Below, in pieces: positions 45,390 through 53,971 of a stretch of 64,000 nucleotides of DNA. The translations under genes were made by a program, and so were the position numbers. The stretch's first letter is position 1. Every line of letters begins with the position of its first letter. Origin of the DNA: Chitinophagaceae bacterium (GTDB lineage: Bacteria; Bacteroidota; Bacteroidia; Chitinophagales; Chitinophagaceae); the NCBI GenBank assembly GCA_016720585.1, contig JADKKH010000005.1:124001-188000 (forward strand), written 5' to 3'. The notes beneath the pieces were generated by a model that was given only the letters and a program-made list of their open reading frames with translations, made no database searches and had not been told where the DNA came from.

Positions 45390-46266
45390 TATTGGAAGTA
45401 ATGCAGCAAGATTATTAATAACAGATGTAATTTCCGGCCCGCAGGGTGTCCCCGATTTTATTAAAACCGTATTGGTCCGCGTACCCCTGCGTTTAGGATT
45501 TGATGTGTTTGATAAAGGGGAAATATCAGCTTCAAAAGTTGAAAAGATCATCAAGACCATTAAATCCTACAAGCTTCTGCTCGATGTTTATGAGGTAAAG
45601 CACCTGAAAGCCTGTGCCACTTCAGCCATGCGGGATGCTACCAATGCCGGTGAGATCATAAAAAAAGTTAAAGATGCCACGGGCATCCAGATCGAAGTAA
45701 TCAGCGGTGACCAGGAAGCCTCTTTCATTTATGAAAATCATATTGCTGATAATATGACCAGCGATGAATCCTACCTGTATATTGATGTGGGTGGCGGCAG
45801 CACGGAACTTACGTTCTTCAGTGATGGCAAATTGGTTTCCAAACAATCCTTCAATATCGGCACTATCCGCATATTAAAAAACCAGGTTACCGAAGCCGCC
45901 TGGGATGAAATGAAAGAGTTTATTTCCAAAAAAACAAAAGGCTATCATCATGTAACGGCAATCGGATCGGGAGGAAACATCAACAAGATCTTTTCGATTT
46001 CCAAAAGAAAGGAAGGGAAAGCATTGTCACTCGATCTGCTTAGGGATTATTATAAAGAATTCAGTAATCTTTCCCTGGCACAACGGATCAGTTTACATAA
46101 ACTCCGGGAAGACCGGGCAGATGTGATCGTTCCGGCCCTGCTCATTTATATTAATGTAATGCGTTGGGCAGATGCCGAAGAAATCTTCGTACCCAAAATA
46201 GGTTTAGCAGACGGGCTGATCCACACTTTATACGAAGAAGTTAAATTGAAAGAAATTGAAATTTGA
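45370..46266 (+). CDS. ppx: Exopolyphosphatase, Ppx/GppA family
   Basis: A 298-residue ASKHA-fold phosphatase hydrolysing polyphosphate ends or pppGpp. Motifs: AAIDIGSNAARLLITDV (phosphate 1), LYIDVGGGSTELTFFSDG (phosphate 2), and ATSAMRDATNAGEII and IGSGGNINKIFSIS in the core. Only the catalytic core is present (E. coli Ppx is longer). The start is GTG 45370, 20 bases inside ppk1. Which substrate dominates cannot be told from sequence. Confidence 0.92.
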   Translation: MRLAAIDIGSNAARLLITDVISGPQGVPDFIKTVLVRVPLRLGFDVFDKGEISASKVEKIIKTIKSYKLLLDVYEVKHLKACATSAMRDATNAGEIIKKVKDATGIQIEVISGDQEASFIYENHIADNMTSDESYLYIDVGGGSTELTFFSDGKLVSKQSFNIGTIRILKNQVTEAAWDEMKEFISKKTKGYHHVTAIGSGGNINKIFSISKRKEGKALSLDLLRDYYKEFSNLSLAQRISLHKLREDRADVIVPALLIYINVMRWADAEEIFVPKIGLADGLIHTLYEEVKLKEIEI

Positions 46267-46273
46267 TTTTGTC

Positions 46274-46281
46274 TACTTTTG
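46274..46281 (+). promoter_or_regulatory. -7 element of panB
   Basis: TACTTTTG matches TAnnTTTG and lies 17 bases before the panB ATG, so panB has its own promoter besides read-through from ppx. Confidence 0.5.
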
Positions 46282-46297
46282 ATTCTAAATCATCTTC

Positions 46298-47113
46298 ATG
46301 TCAGATACTAAAGAGATCAAAAAAGTTACCACCAATACGTTGCAAAAGATGAAAAAAGCGGGTGAAAAAATCACCATGCTTACGGCCTATGATTTTTCTT
46401 TTGCAAAAATTATTGACGGCGCCGGCATTGATGTGATCCTGGTTGGTGATTCAGCCTCGAATGTAATGGCCGGGCATGAAACCACCCTGCCCATCACCTT
46501 AGACCAGATGATTTATCATGCTTCCTCGGTGATCAGGGGCATTCATCGTTGTTTGGTGGTGGTCGATTTACCATTCGGATCTTACCAGTCCAATTCCGAT
46601 ATCGCCTTAGCCTCTGCCGTCCGCATCATGAAAGAAACAGGTGGCCATTCCATAAAATTAGAAGGTGGTGAAGAAGTGCTGGATAGCGTAAAGAAAATTG
46701 TCTCAGCAGGTATTCCGGTGATGGGACATTTAGGATTAACCCCGCAATCCATTTACAAATTCGGAACGTATAATGTACGGGCAAAAGAAGAGGAAGAAGC
46801 CAATAAACTGAGGAGAGATGTAAAGTTGCTTGAAGAAGCCGGATGCTTTGCCATCGTTTTGGAAAAAATTCCCGCTGCATTGGCAAAAGAAGTTTCTGAA
46901 AGTCTGACCATCCCGACCATTGGTATCGGTGCCGGTGGAAACTGTGATGGCCAGGTGCTGGTCATGCATGATATGCTGGGAATTAATACGGAATTTAAAC
47001 CGCGTTTTCTCCGGCAATACCTGAATATTCATGAACAGGCAACCACAGCAGTTCAACGCTATATCCACGATGTTAAGGCGAAAGACTTTCCCAATGAAAG
47101 TGAACAATACTAA
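46298..47113 (+). CDS. panB: 3-methyl-2-oxobutanoate hydroxymethyltransferase
   Basis: First step of pantoate synthesis: hydroxymethyl transfer from methylene-THF to 2-oxoisovalerate, 271 residues, Mg-dependent. Motifs: KITMLTAYDFSFAKIIDGAG, GIDVILVGDSASNVMAGHET (Asp for Mg), VVVDLPFGSYQSN, GIPVMGHLGLTPQSIYKFG, and TIGIGAGGNCDGQVLVMHDM. All expected catalytic regions are intact. Follows ppx by 31 bases. Confidence 0.97.
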   Translation: MSDTKEIKKVTTNTLQKMKKAGEKITMLTAYDFSFAKIIDGAGIDVILVGDSASNVMAGHETTLPITLDQMIYHASSVIRGIHRCLVVVDLPFGSYQSNSDIALASAVRIMKETGGHSIKLEGGEEVLDSVKKIVSAGIPVMGHLGLTPQSIYKFGTYNVRAKEEEEANKLRRDVKLLEEAGCFAIVLEKIPAALAKEVSESLTIPTIGIGAGGNCDGQVLVMHDMLGINTEFKPRFLRQYLNIHEQATTAVQRYIHDVKAKDFPNESEQY

Positions 47114-47119
47114 GTCCCG

Positions 47120-47150
47120 AACCCCGGCCCATTGCGTCGGGGTTTTTGTT
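47120..47150 (+). terminator. Terminator of panB
   Basis: Stem AACCCCG / CGGGGTT (7 bp, 11-base loop), then TTTTGTTTT. It overlaps the upstream part of the next promoter. Confidence 0.75.
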
Positions 47151-47151
47151 T

Positions 47152-47159
47152 TACCTTTG
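47152..47159 (+). promoter_or_regulatory. -7 element of the aldehyde dehydrogenase gene
   Basis: TACCTTTG, exact to TAnnTTTG, 21 bases before the ALDH ATG and immediately downstream of the panB terminator. Confidence 0.6.
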
Positions 47160-47179
47160 CCACCTCAATTAAGTACAAT

Positions 47180-48703
47180 ATGAATTTTCTTAAAGCGCTC
47201 CGGGTAGAATCAACCAATACCGGGGTAAGTACTGGTGCAAAATGGATACAGTCAACCGGCGAAATAATTGACTCCTACTCTCCCGTGGATGGTAAAAAAA
47301 TCGGGTCTGTTATTTCAGCTGATAAAATAAGTTATGAAGCCGCTATCAAAAAGGCCGAAGAAGCTTTTACAGCCTGGCGGCTGATGCCAGCGCCTAAAAG
47401 AGGGGAAATCGTAAGACAGATCGGTGAAGCGCTGAGAGCAAATAAAGAATCTCTCGGCAAACTCGTTTCTTATGAAATGGGAAAAAGCCTGCAGGAAGGT
47501 TATGGTGAAGTGCAGGAAATGATTGATATCTGTGATTTTGCAGTGGGTCTGTCGCGGCAACTTCATGGTTTCACTATGCATAGTGAACGCCCGGGTCACC
47601 GGATGTATGAACAATATCATCCGCTGGGGATCGTGGGCATTATTTCCGCTTTCAACTTCCCGGTGGCAGTATGGAGCTGGAATGCAATGCTGGCATTGGT
47701 TTGCGGTGATGTATGCGTATGGAAACCCTCCGAAAAAACTCCTTTGTGTGGGGTAGCCTGTCAGCATATCATCGCAGATGTGTTTACAAAAAATAATATT
47801 CCTGAAGGTGTATGCGGATTAATTATTGGCGGACGTGATGTGGGCGAATGGATGGCGGCTGATACAAGAATACCTTTACTGTCTGCTACAGGCTCTACCC
47901 GGATGGGTAAAGCGGTAGGAGCAACCGTAGGTGCCAGATTGGGAAGAGCCTTGCTGGAATTAGGCGGGAACAATGCTATTATCATTTCAAAAGAAGCCGA
48001 TATAGACATTGCAATTCTCGGTTCTTTATTCGGAACAGTGGGTACGGCGGGTCAGCGTTGCACTTCTACCAGAAGATTGATCATTCAGGATGAGATTTAT
48101 GAAACCGTAAAAACTAAATTAGTTGGCGCTTATAAACAACTCCGTATTGGCGATCCATTAGACCAGAAAAATCATGTCGGCCCCCTGATTGATAAAGAGG
48201 CCGTTCAATTATACCTGGGTTCTATTGAAAAATGTAAAGCGGAAGGCGGAAATTTTATCGTTGAAGGCGGACAACTAACAGGTGCAGGTTATGAAAGTGG
48301 CTGTTATGTAAAACCCTGTATTGCGGAAGCACAACCCGGTTACAAAATTGTGCAGCAGGAAACCTTCGCCCCCATCTTATATTTATTAAAGTATAAAACT
48401 TTGGACGAAGCCATTGCGATACAAAATGAAGTGCCGCAGGGATTGTCTTCGTCAATAATGACCTTGAATCTGAGAGAGGCAGAACAATTTCTATCTCATG
48501 CCGGAAGCGATTGTGGTATTGCCAATGTAAACATCGGAACTTCAGGAGCAGAAATAGGCGGAGCCTTTGGTGGTGAAAAAGAAACCGGGGGAGGTCGGGA
48601 AAGTGGTAGTGATGCCTGGAAAGCCTACATGCGCCGGCAGACCAATACGATTAATTTCAGTACTTCCCTCCCATTGGCCCAGGGAATAAAATTTGATGTA
48701 TAA
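47180..48703 (+). CDS. Aldehyde dehydrogenase, ALDH7/piperideine-6-carboxylate type
   Basis: A 507-residue NAD-dependent aldehyde dehydrogenase. Cofactor and active-site motifs: FNFPVAVWSWNAMLALVCGD, PLLSATGSTRMGKAVGATVG, ELGGNNAIIISKEAD (general base Glu), and the nucleophile Cys in GTAGQRCTSTRRLI, followed by QQETFAPILYLLKYKTLDEA and GAFGGEKETGGGRESGSDAW. The last two resemble ALDH7A1/alpha-aminoadipic semialdehyde dehydrogenases of lysine catabolism; the substrate is inferred. ATG 47180 gives the family start. Confidence 0.88.
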   Translation: MNFLKALRVESTNTGVSTGAKWIQSTGEIIDSYSPVDGKKIGSVISADKISYEAAIKKAEEAFTAWRLMPAPKRGEIVRQIGEALRANKESLGKLVSYEMGKSLQEGYGEVQEMIDICDFAVGLSRQLHGFTMHSERPGHRMYEQYHPLGIVGIISAFNFPVAVWSWNAMLALVCGDVCVWKPSEKTPLCGVACQHIIADVFTKNNIPEGVCGLIIGGRDVGEWMAADTRIPLLSATGSTRMGKAVGATVGARLGRALLELGGNNAIIISKEADIDIAILGSLFGTVGTAGQRCTSTRRLIIQDEIYETVKTKLVGAYKQLRIGDPLDQKNHVGPLIDKEAVQLYLGSIEKCKAEGGNFIVEGGQLTGAGYESGCYVKPCIAEAQPGYKIVQQETFAPILYLLKYKTLDEAIAIQNEVPQGLSSSIMTLNLREAEQFLSHAGSDCGIANVNIGTSGAEIGGAFGGEKETGGGRESGSDAWKAYMRRQTNTINFSTSLPLAQGIKFDV

Positions 48704-48961
48704 TCACGGTCTGACGGTCTCCGTATGACCAAATTGGATGTTTAATGCCGGTCTGACCAACAACAATAAGATTTTATCAATATCACAATCTTTGTTATCA
48801 AAAGAACATATTCCTGGTAAATTCATAATAAAACAACAATAAAAGTTAAACAGGCAACGAATATTCATTGCCGTCCGTCAAAAAAATCATAAAAAGTTCT
48901 GAATAACCCGTCTTTATTATGTAAAATGTATGAACGGTAATCAGTATTTTTACCGCTACAC

Positions 48962-48969
48962 CAATTTTG
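48962..48969 (+). promoter_or_regulatory. Possible -7 element of the subtilase gene
   Basis: CAATTTTG, one mismatch from TAnnTTTG, 19 bases before ATG 48988 and 31 before ATG 49000. The 258 bases upstream (48704-48961) hold no recognisable gene. Confidence 0.35.
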
Positions 48970-48999
48970 TACTATAAATTCTAACAAATGATTATTTCA

Positions 49000-50682
49000 A
49001 TGAAACGTACCTTATTTCTGGCTATTTGTGGATTAATAACTTCCACCGGGTTTGCACAAAAAGATGATGTTCCCAAAGGATGGCACATGATGGATAAAGC
49101 TACATCGGGCTATTATGGGCTGAGCGTTGATAAAGCCTATGACTTTGTAAAAACCAAAAAACTTAAAAGTAAAACAGTCATTGTGGCTGTGATAGATTCC
49201 GGAATTGACACCACCCATGAAGATCTCCGGGCTATTCTTTGGAAAAATCCAAAAGAAATTCCCGGAAACGGTATTGATGATGACAACAATGGATATGTGG
49301 ACGATATTTATGGCTGGAACTTTTTCGGTGGCCGGGATGGAAGAAGTGTAGAACAGGATTCATATGAAGCGGCACGGGTTTATCACAACCTGAAATCCAA
49401 ATATGCCGGAAAGGAAATTAATCCCGCAACACTGTCTGCAGAAGATGCTTTTCAATATGCCATGTGGAAGCGGTCCGAAAAAGAAATTGTCGGTGGCGAT
49501 TCAAAAACGAGTGGCCTGGAACTTATATTTCTGAAAAGGGCGTATACCAATTGCCTGAAGAGTGACAGCATTCTTCGCAAAGCCCTGGGTAAAGAAAAAT
49601 ATACCGGCAAAGAACTTGGTGATTTTAATCCGACTGAAACCGACATAAAGAAAGCAAAGAACACCTTATATTCTTTAATGTCGGGCAATGATGCCTTGGA
49701 ATCAACCAACCAGGAATTCCTGGAAGGTTTTGGGGATTATGTAAGTGGTGAAGAGAAAAAAACCGAAGCATCCAGCACCGCCCCGGAAGATTACCGGGGA
49801 GATATTGTAAAGGATAATTACAACGATTTTAATGATAAATTTTACGGGAACCCGGATGTAATGGCCAGCAATAAATCTGCGTTACATGGTACACACGTAT
49901 CCGGAATAATTGCCGCTTCCCGGAAAAATGGGGTTGGCATGGATGGTATTGCCGATAATGTAAAAATTATGATGTTGAGGGCCGTACCGGATGGTGATGA
50001 ACATGACAAAGATATTGCCCTGGCAATCCGGTATGCTGTGGATAACGGAGCGCAGGTCATTAATATGAGTTTTGGGAAAGGTTTCTCTCCCGAAAAGAAA
50101 TGGGTGGACGATGCCGTTAAGTATGCAGAAAGTAAAAATGTATTATTGGTCCATGCAGCAGGTAATGATGCAAAAAACATTGATACAACTTTCAACTATC
50201 CTACGCCTGTTGACCTGGAAGGAAAAAGACCTTCCAACTGGATCACCGTTGGAGCCAGCGGAGATCCCAAAGCCGGCGGGATCACTGCCAGTTTTTCAAA
50301 CTATGGGAAAAAAGAAGTAGATGTATTTGCACCGGGTGTAAAAATCTATTCAACGGTTCCCGGTGGTAACACCTATCAGAATTTGCAGGGTACCAGTATG
50401 GCTTCTCCTGTTGTTGCTGGTTTAGCTGCATTTCTGTTAGAGTACTATCCGAACCTGAGTGCGGCACAGGTAAAAACGGTGATAGAAAAATCTTCAACCA
50501 AACTCACCGAAAAAGTAAAAACACCGGAAACGGGTGAGATGGCATCACTGGGTGACCTTAGCAGAACTGGTGGCCTTGCTAATGCCTATGAAGCGATTAA
50601 ATTAGCTTCTACTATGAAAGGTGAAAGAAAACCGGTTTTGGTGAAACCCACAACAACCGTTAAACCAAAAAGAAAAGGATAA
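49000..50682 (+). CDS. Secreted S8 subtilisin-like serine protease with large inserted region
   Basis: A 560-residue subtilase with a signal peptide (cut near GFAQ). Catalytic triad: Asp66 (VIVAVIDSGIDTTHEDL), His296 (ALHGTHVSGIIAA) and Ser466 (QGTSMASPVVAGLAA). The oxyanion-side motif is present (LVHAAGNDAKN). Between Asp66 and His296 lie about 230 residues, far more than the roughly 30-40 of classical subtilisin; the extra, mostly helical segment (residues about 110-285) includes LIFLKRAYTNCLKSDSILRK. No propeptide is evident. I chose ATG 49000 over 48988. Role: extracytoplasmic proteolysis. Confidence 0.9.
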   Translation: MKRTLFLAICGLITSTGFAQKDDVPKGWHMMDKATSGYYGLSVDKAYDFVKTKKLKSKTVIVAVIDSGIDTTHEDLRAILWKNPKEIPGNGIDDDNNGYVDDIYGWNFFGGRDGRSVEQDSYEAARVYHNLKSKYAGKEINPATLSAEDAFQYAMWKRSEKEIVGGDSKTSGLELIFLKRAYTNCLKSDSILRKALGKEKYTGKELGDFNPTETDIKKAKNTLYSLMSGNDALESTNQEFLEGFGDYVSGEEKKTEASSTAPEDYRGDIVKDNYNDFNDKFYGNPDVMASNKSALHGTHVSGIIAASRKNGVGMDGIADNVKIMMLRAVPDGDEHDKDIALAIRYAVDNGAQVINMSFGKGFSPEKKWVDDAVKYAESKNVLLVHAAGNDAKNIDTTFNYPTPVDLEGKRPSNWITVGASGDPKAGGITASFSNYGKKEVDVFAPGVKIYSTVPGGNTYQNLQGTSMASPVVAGLAAFLLEYYPNLSAAQVKTVIEKSSTKLTEKVKTPETGEMASLGDLSRTGGLANAYEAIKLASTMKGERKPVLVKPTTTVKPKRKG

Positions 50683-50701
50683 CCCTTTTAATATTTCAAC
50701 G

Positions 50702-50735
50702 AAACCCTGGCTTTTAGCCGGGGTTTTGTTTTTTT
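50702..50735 (+). terminator. Terminator after the subtilase gene
   Basis: A 10-bp stem AAACCCTGGC / GCCGGGGTTT (one G-T wobble), loop TTTTA, then TTGTTTTTTT. The following 245 bases up to the heme lipoprotein gene show nothing else. Confidence 0.8.
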
Positions 50736-50980
50736 GCAATTATGAATTATTAAAGGCTAATAAGAAATCTAAAAATCCAGCAGAAGATTTGTTCATCATG
50801 AAATTCTCTATTTGAATCAGTCTATTCCCTATTTTAAACTGAACACTTTGCTTTGAACCTTAACGGAAAATGAAAAACCGTAGTTTCGGATTCTGAAAAA
50901 AAGGATACCCCAGGCAACTTCTTTTATTTATTTTGCGTTATCTAAATTTTGCAAACTATTACTTCGTTTAAAATAAAATT

Positions 50981-51334
50981 ATGCGGAAAATTTATATTGC
51001 CCTGTTAGTGTCCGTTGCCTCTATTTCAACCATTATATCCTGCAGCAAGGATGGCGGTGGAGGCAGTTCAGTTGATTGCAGCACTATTTTGAATAAAGCT
51101 TTTGCTGCTGATATCAATCCCATTTTCCAGGCCTCTTGTAATTTAGCCGGATGCCATGCCACCGGCAGTTTTAACGGCCCGGGCGCATTGACAAATTATT
51201 CCCAGATTGCCGCAGCAAAAAATTCTATCCGTACAGCTATTTCTTCTGGCAAAATGCCCCAGGGTCTCCCGTTTCCCAATTCACAGAAAAATTCAATCAT
51301 TTGCTGGATAGACAGCGGCGCTCCCAATAATTAA
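50981..51334 (+). CDS. Lipoprotein with cytochrome c-like heme site (CX4CH)
   Basis: A 117-residue lipoprotein (lipobox TIISC, Cys21) with a GGGG linker and a short cytochrome-like domain. The heme-binding sequence is SCNLAGCHATGS: two Cys separated by four residues then His, a variant of CXXCH. Downstream NAISSG-KMPQG (TAISSGKMPQGLPFP) could place an axial Met, and CWIDSGAPNN ends the domain like other small Bacteroidota monoheme proteins. Whether heme is covalently attached is unknown. Function: perhaps electron transfer at the envelope. Confidence 0.75.
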   Translation: MRKIYIALLVSVASISTIISCSKDGGGGSSVDCSTILNKAFAADINPIFQASCNLAGCHATGSFNGPGALTNYSQIAAAKNSIRTAISSGKMPQGLPFPNSQKNSIICWIDSGAPNN

Positions 51335-51440
51335 TTGTATTAATCTGCATTCTGTTTAATCCCGTTAACGATCCATAAATCACCAGGTGGTTTCTCTTTC
51401 ACCCTGTTTACAACCAAGACCTAAAAACCCTAAACTTCTC

Positions 51441-51448
51441 TATATTTG
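51441..51448 (+). promoter_or_regulatory. -7 element of accD
   Basis: TATATTTG, exact to TAnnTTTG, 18 bases before the accD ATG. Confidence 0.55.
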
Positions 51449-51465
51449 TGGCTTAACTACCGGTT

Positions 51466-52380
51466 ATGGCCAAACAAATTGAAGATTTTGATGCTAACCT
51501 GGCAGGGGAAGATGGCAAGACAGAAGAAACAAAGACCAGTTGGTTCAAACGCATCAAAAAAGGGATCAATACCAAGACCTCAGAGAAAAAAGAAACCCCG
51601 GAAGGACTTTGGGTAAAATGCCCTGACTGTAATTTTATCTGCACCGTTACAGAATTACGTGAAAGTTTGTTTGTGTGCCCGCAATGCAGTTTTCACCACC
51701 GGATCAACAGCAGCGAGTACTACGAAATACTCTTTGACAATAATACATTTACTGAGCTTTTTGAAAATATCCGGAGCAAGGACTTTCTCGGATTCACTGA
51801 CCTGAAACCCTATATTAAAAGACTGGAAGAAACCTGGAGTAAAACGGATCTCAAAGACTCGATGCGGGTGGCTGCAGGGAAAGTGAATGATCATGAAATA
51901 GTAATTGCCTGTATGGATTTTGAATTTATCGGCGGATCCCTCGGCAGTGTTATGGGAGAAAAATTTTCCAGGGCGGTAGATTATTGCCTCGAACATCAGG
52001 TCCCATTTATGGTCATAAGTAAAAGCGGGGGTGCCCGAATGATGGAAAGTGCTTTTTCGCTGATGCAATTAGCCAAGACAAGTGGTAAGCTATCGCAATT
52101 AAGTGACGCGAAGATCCCCTATATCTCTTTGTTAACTGACCCCACTTTCGGTGGTATTTCTGCTTCTTTCGGTATGCTGGGAGATCTGAATATTGCAGAA
52201 CCGGCAGCCCTGATTGGGTTTGCGGGACCCAGGGTTATAAAAGAGACCATCAAAAAAGATCTGCCCGAAGGATTTCAGCGCAGTGAATTTATCCTGGAAC
52301 ATGGTTTTCTTGATTTTATTGTACCCAGGAAAGAGTTAAAGGAAAAACTAGCCACCATACTAACGTTATTAAAGAATTGA
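51466..52380 (+). CDS. accD: Acetyl-CoA carboxylase carboxyltransferase subunit beta
   Basis: Part of the carboxyltransferase that transfers CO2 from biotin to acetyl-CoA to make malonyl-CoA (fatty acid synthesis), 304 residues. The zinc finger CPDCNFIC..CPQC (about 49-71) is typical. The crotonase core has GGSLGSVMGEKFSRAVDYCL, FMVISKSGGARMMESAFSLM, and YISLLTDPTFGGISASFGML with the CoA-binding GG. The first 45 residues are a charged extension before the zinc finger. Confidence 0.96.
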   Translation: MAKQIEDFDANLAGEDGKTEETKTSWFKRIKKGINTKTSEKKETPEGLWVKCPDCNFICTVTELRESLFVCPQCSFHHRINSSEYYEILFDNNTFTELFENIRSKDFLGFTDLKPYIKRLEETWSKTDLKDSMRVAAGKVNDHEIVIACMDFEFIGGSLGSVMGEKFSRAVDYCLEHQVPFMVISKSGGARMMESAFSLMQLAKTSGKLSQLSDAKIPYISLLTDPTFGGISASFGMLGDLNIAEPAALIGFAGPRVIKETIKKDLPEGFQRSEFILEHGFLDFIVPRKELKEKLATILTLLKN

Positions 52381-52401
52381 GATACAATTTTGTTTAACAG
52401 G

Positions 52402-52434
52402 TAAGAGGTATTTTTGCCTCTTATTTTATTTTAT
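52402..52434 (+). terminator. accD terminator overlapping a TAnnTTTG element
   Basis: Stem TAAGAGG / CCTCTTA (7 bp) followed by a T-rich tail (TTATTTTATTTT). The loop TATTTTTG (52409-52416) also matches TAnnTTTG, 20 bases before smpB, so it may serve both as accD terminator and smpB promoter. Confidence 0.55.
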
Positions 52435-52436
52435 AG

Positions 52437-52874
52437 ATGGCAGAACTAAAAAACCGGCAGGCCTATCATGAATACTTCATTGATGCAAAATATGAGGCGG
52501 GTATGGTATTACAGGGAACGGAAGTAAAATCACTCCGGGAAGGCAGGGCCAGCTTTAATGACAGCTATTGCCTGATCCATAAAGGGGAAATCTGGTTGAA
52601 ATCATTACATATTTCTGAATATTCACATGGAAATGTCAATAACCATGATCCCGTCCGTGACAGAAAACTCCTGCTTAAAAAAAGAGAGCTAAAAAAGATA
52701 GAAGAAAAATTAAAAGAAAAAGGATATACGTTAGTTCCCCTTCGTATTTATTTCAATGAAAAAAGATTTGCTAAAATTGAAATCGGCCTTGCCAAAGGAA
52801 AAAAATTATACGACAAACGGGAAAGTATCAAACAAAAAGATGTACAAAGGGAAATGAAGCGGTTTCTTAAATAA
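52437..52874 (+). CDS. smpB: SsrA-binding protein
   Basis: Binds tmRNA and delivers it to stalled ribosomes (trans-translation), 145 residues. Family motifs: AYHEYFIDAKYEAGMVLQGT, EVKSLREGRASFNDSYCLI, HISEYSHGN, and the positively charged tail KLYDKRESIKQKDVQREMKR. The tmRNA gene itself was not found in this window. Confidence 0.96.
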   Translation: MAELKNRQAYHEYFIDAKYEAGMVLQGTEVKSLREGRASFNDSYCLIHKGEIWLKSLHISEYSHGNVNNHDPVRDRKLLLKKRELKKIEEKLKEKGYTLVPLRIYFNEKRFAKIEIGLAKGKKLYDKRESIKQKDVQREMKRFLK

Positions 52875-53024
52875 GACGTTCCGATACCTGGTATCAGCCT
52901 GCCGGGAAAATATTTATTTTCAGGTTGAAAATCTGTCTTAACAAATGTATAGGTTGAGTACCGTAAACTAACTGTGTAAAACTTCGTTTCCGGGTGGTAT
53001 GTTTTTTGCCGATATTACAACTTT

Positions 53025-53963
53025 ATGCGAAAAGCATTACTTATAGGTTTATTAGTTACTTCACTACACGCCCACACACAATCCGTATTTGGTTACTGGT
53101 ATGGTTTTGCCAATGTAAAAACAAACAGTAGTGCGAACAATTATTTAGTTGAACTAATTCTGCAACCTGAAAAGAATTATGTAAAAGGAATATTAAATTA
53201 TTATTTTAAAAACATTTACCGGAGCATCCAGGTAAAAGGCAATTATTCACCTGCGACCCGTAAACTCAGTCTCTACGATATCCCGGTAGTATACCATGGA
53301 TCCATTGACAATTTTGAAGTGGACTGTATCATGAATATGCTGGCGACACTCCGGGTGGCCCAGGCAGGCTCGAACCTGGTTGGTACTTTCAAAGGTCTCC
53401 CCGAATACCGGAATGCCTGCCCGGATATTAATTTTAACCTGAAACTTAATGCGGATATCAGCAAAAAAGACTCCGTACTGAAAGCTATCAGTGAATTCAA
53501 AGAAAGTTTCCAGGTATGGACACCAACAGTTGCAGACACCCTTATTTCGGTAACGATCACTCCCCGCAAAGTGATCAACTATGTAATTGAAAAGGAATAT
53601 ACTGAAAGGGAAAACGTACTGGTCAATGAAATTGAAGTGGAATCAGATTCCTTACAGGTAGACCTTTATGATAATGGCGAAATAGACGGAGATATTATTT
53701 CTTTGTTTTACAATAAACAACTTATACTATTTAATCAAAAACTAACCCATAAATCCATTAAAATAAACCTGAAACTGGATACGGTAAAATCAGAAAATGA
53801 ACTTTCCATGTTTGCTGAAAATCTTGGATTGATCCCGCCCAATACGGCCCTGATGGTCATTCATGATGGGAAAAAAAGATATGAGATCCGCCTTTCCAGC
53901 AGCCTGGAAAAAAATGCAACCATCCGTATAAAGAGAAAGAAGGACCCTATTAAAACTCCCTAA
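53025..53963 (+). CDS. Secreted hypothetical protein
   Basis: A 312-residue protein with a signal peptide (cut near THAHTQ, residue 19). The first half is a beta domain (FGYWYGFANVKTNSSANNYL; VKGILNYYFKNIYRSIQVKG). The C-terminal domain includes DLYDNGEIDGDIISLFYNKQ and ENLGLIPPNTALMVIHDGKK and resembles a domain common in Chitinophagaceae secreted proteins. It converges on parC, 8 bases apart. Function unknown. Confidence 0.75.
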   Translation: MRKALLIGLLVTSLHAHTQSVFGYWYGFANVKTNSSANNYLVELILQPEKNYVKGILNYYFKNIYRSIQVKGNYSPATRKLSLYDIPVVYHGSIDNFEVDCIMNMLATLRVAQAGSNLVGTFKGLPEYRNACPDINFNLKLNADISKKDSVLKAISEFKESFQVWTPTVADTLISVTITPRKVINYVIEKEYTERENVLVNEIEVESDSLQVDLYDNGEIDGDIISLFYNKQLILFNQKLTHKSIKINLKLDTVKSENELSMFAENLGLIPPNTALMVIHDGKKRYEIRLSSSLEKNATIRIKRKKDPIKTP

Positions 53964-53971
53964 TAGCCTGC

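Noticed and set aside
48704..48961. Possible small repeat GGTCTGAC at 48712 and 48755
   Set aside because: Only 8 bases repeated twice; no arms or spacing that suggests a site or array.
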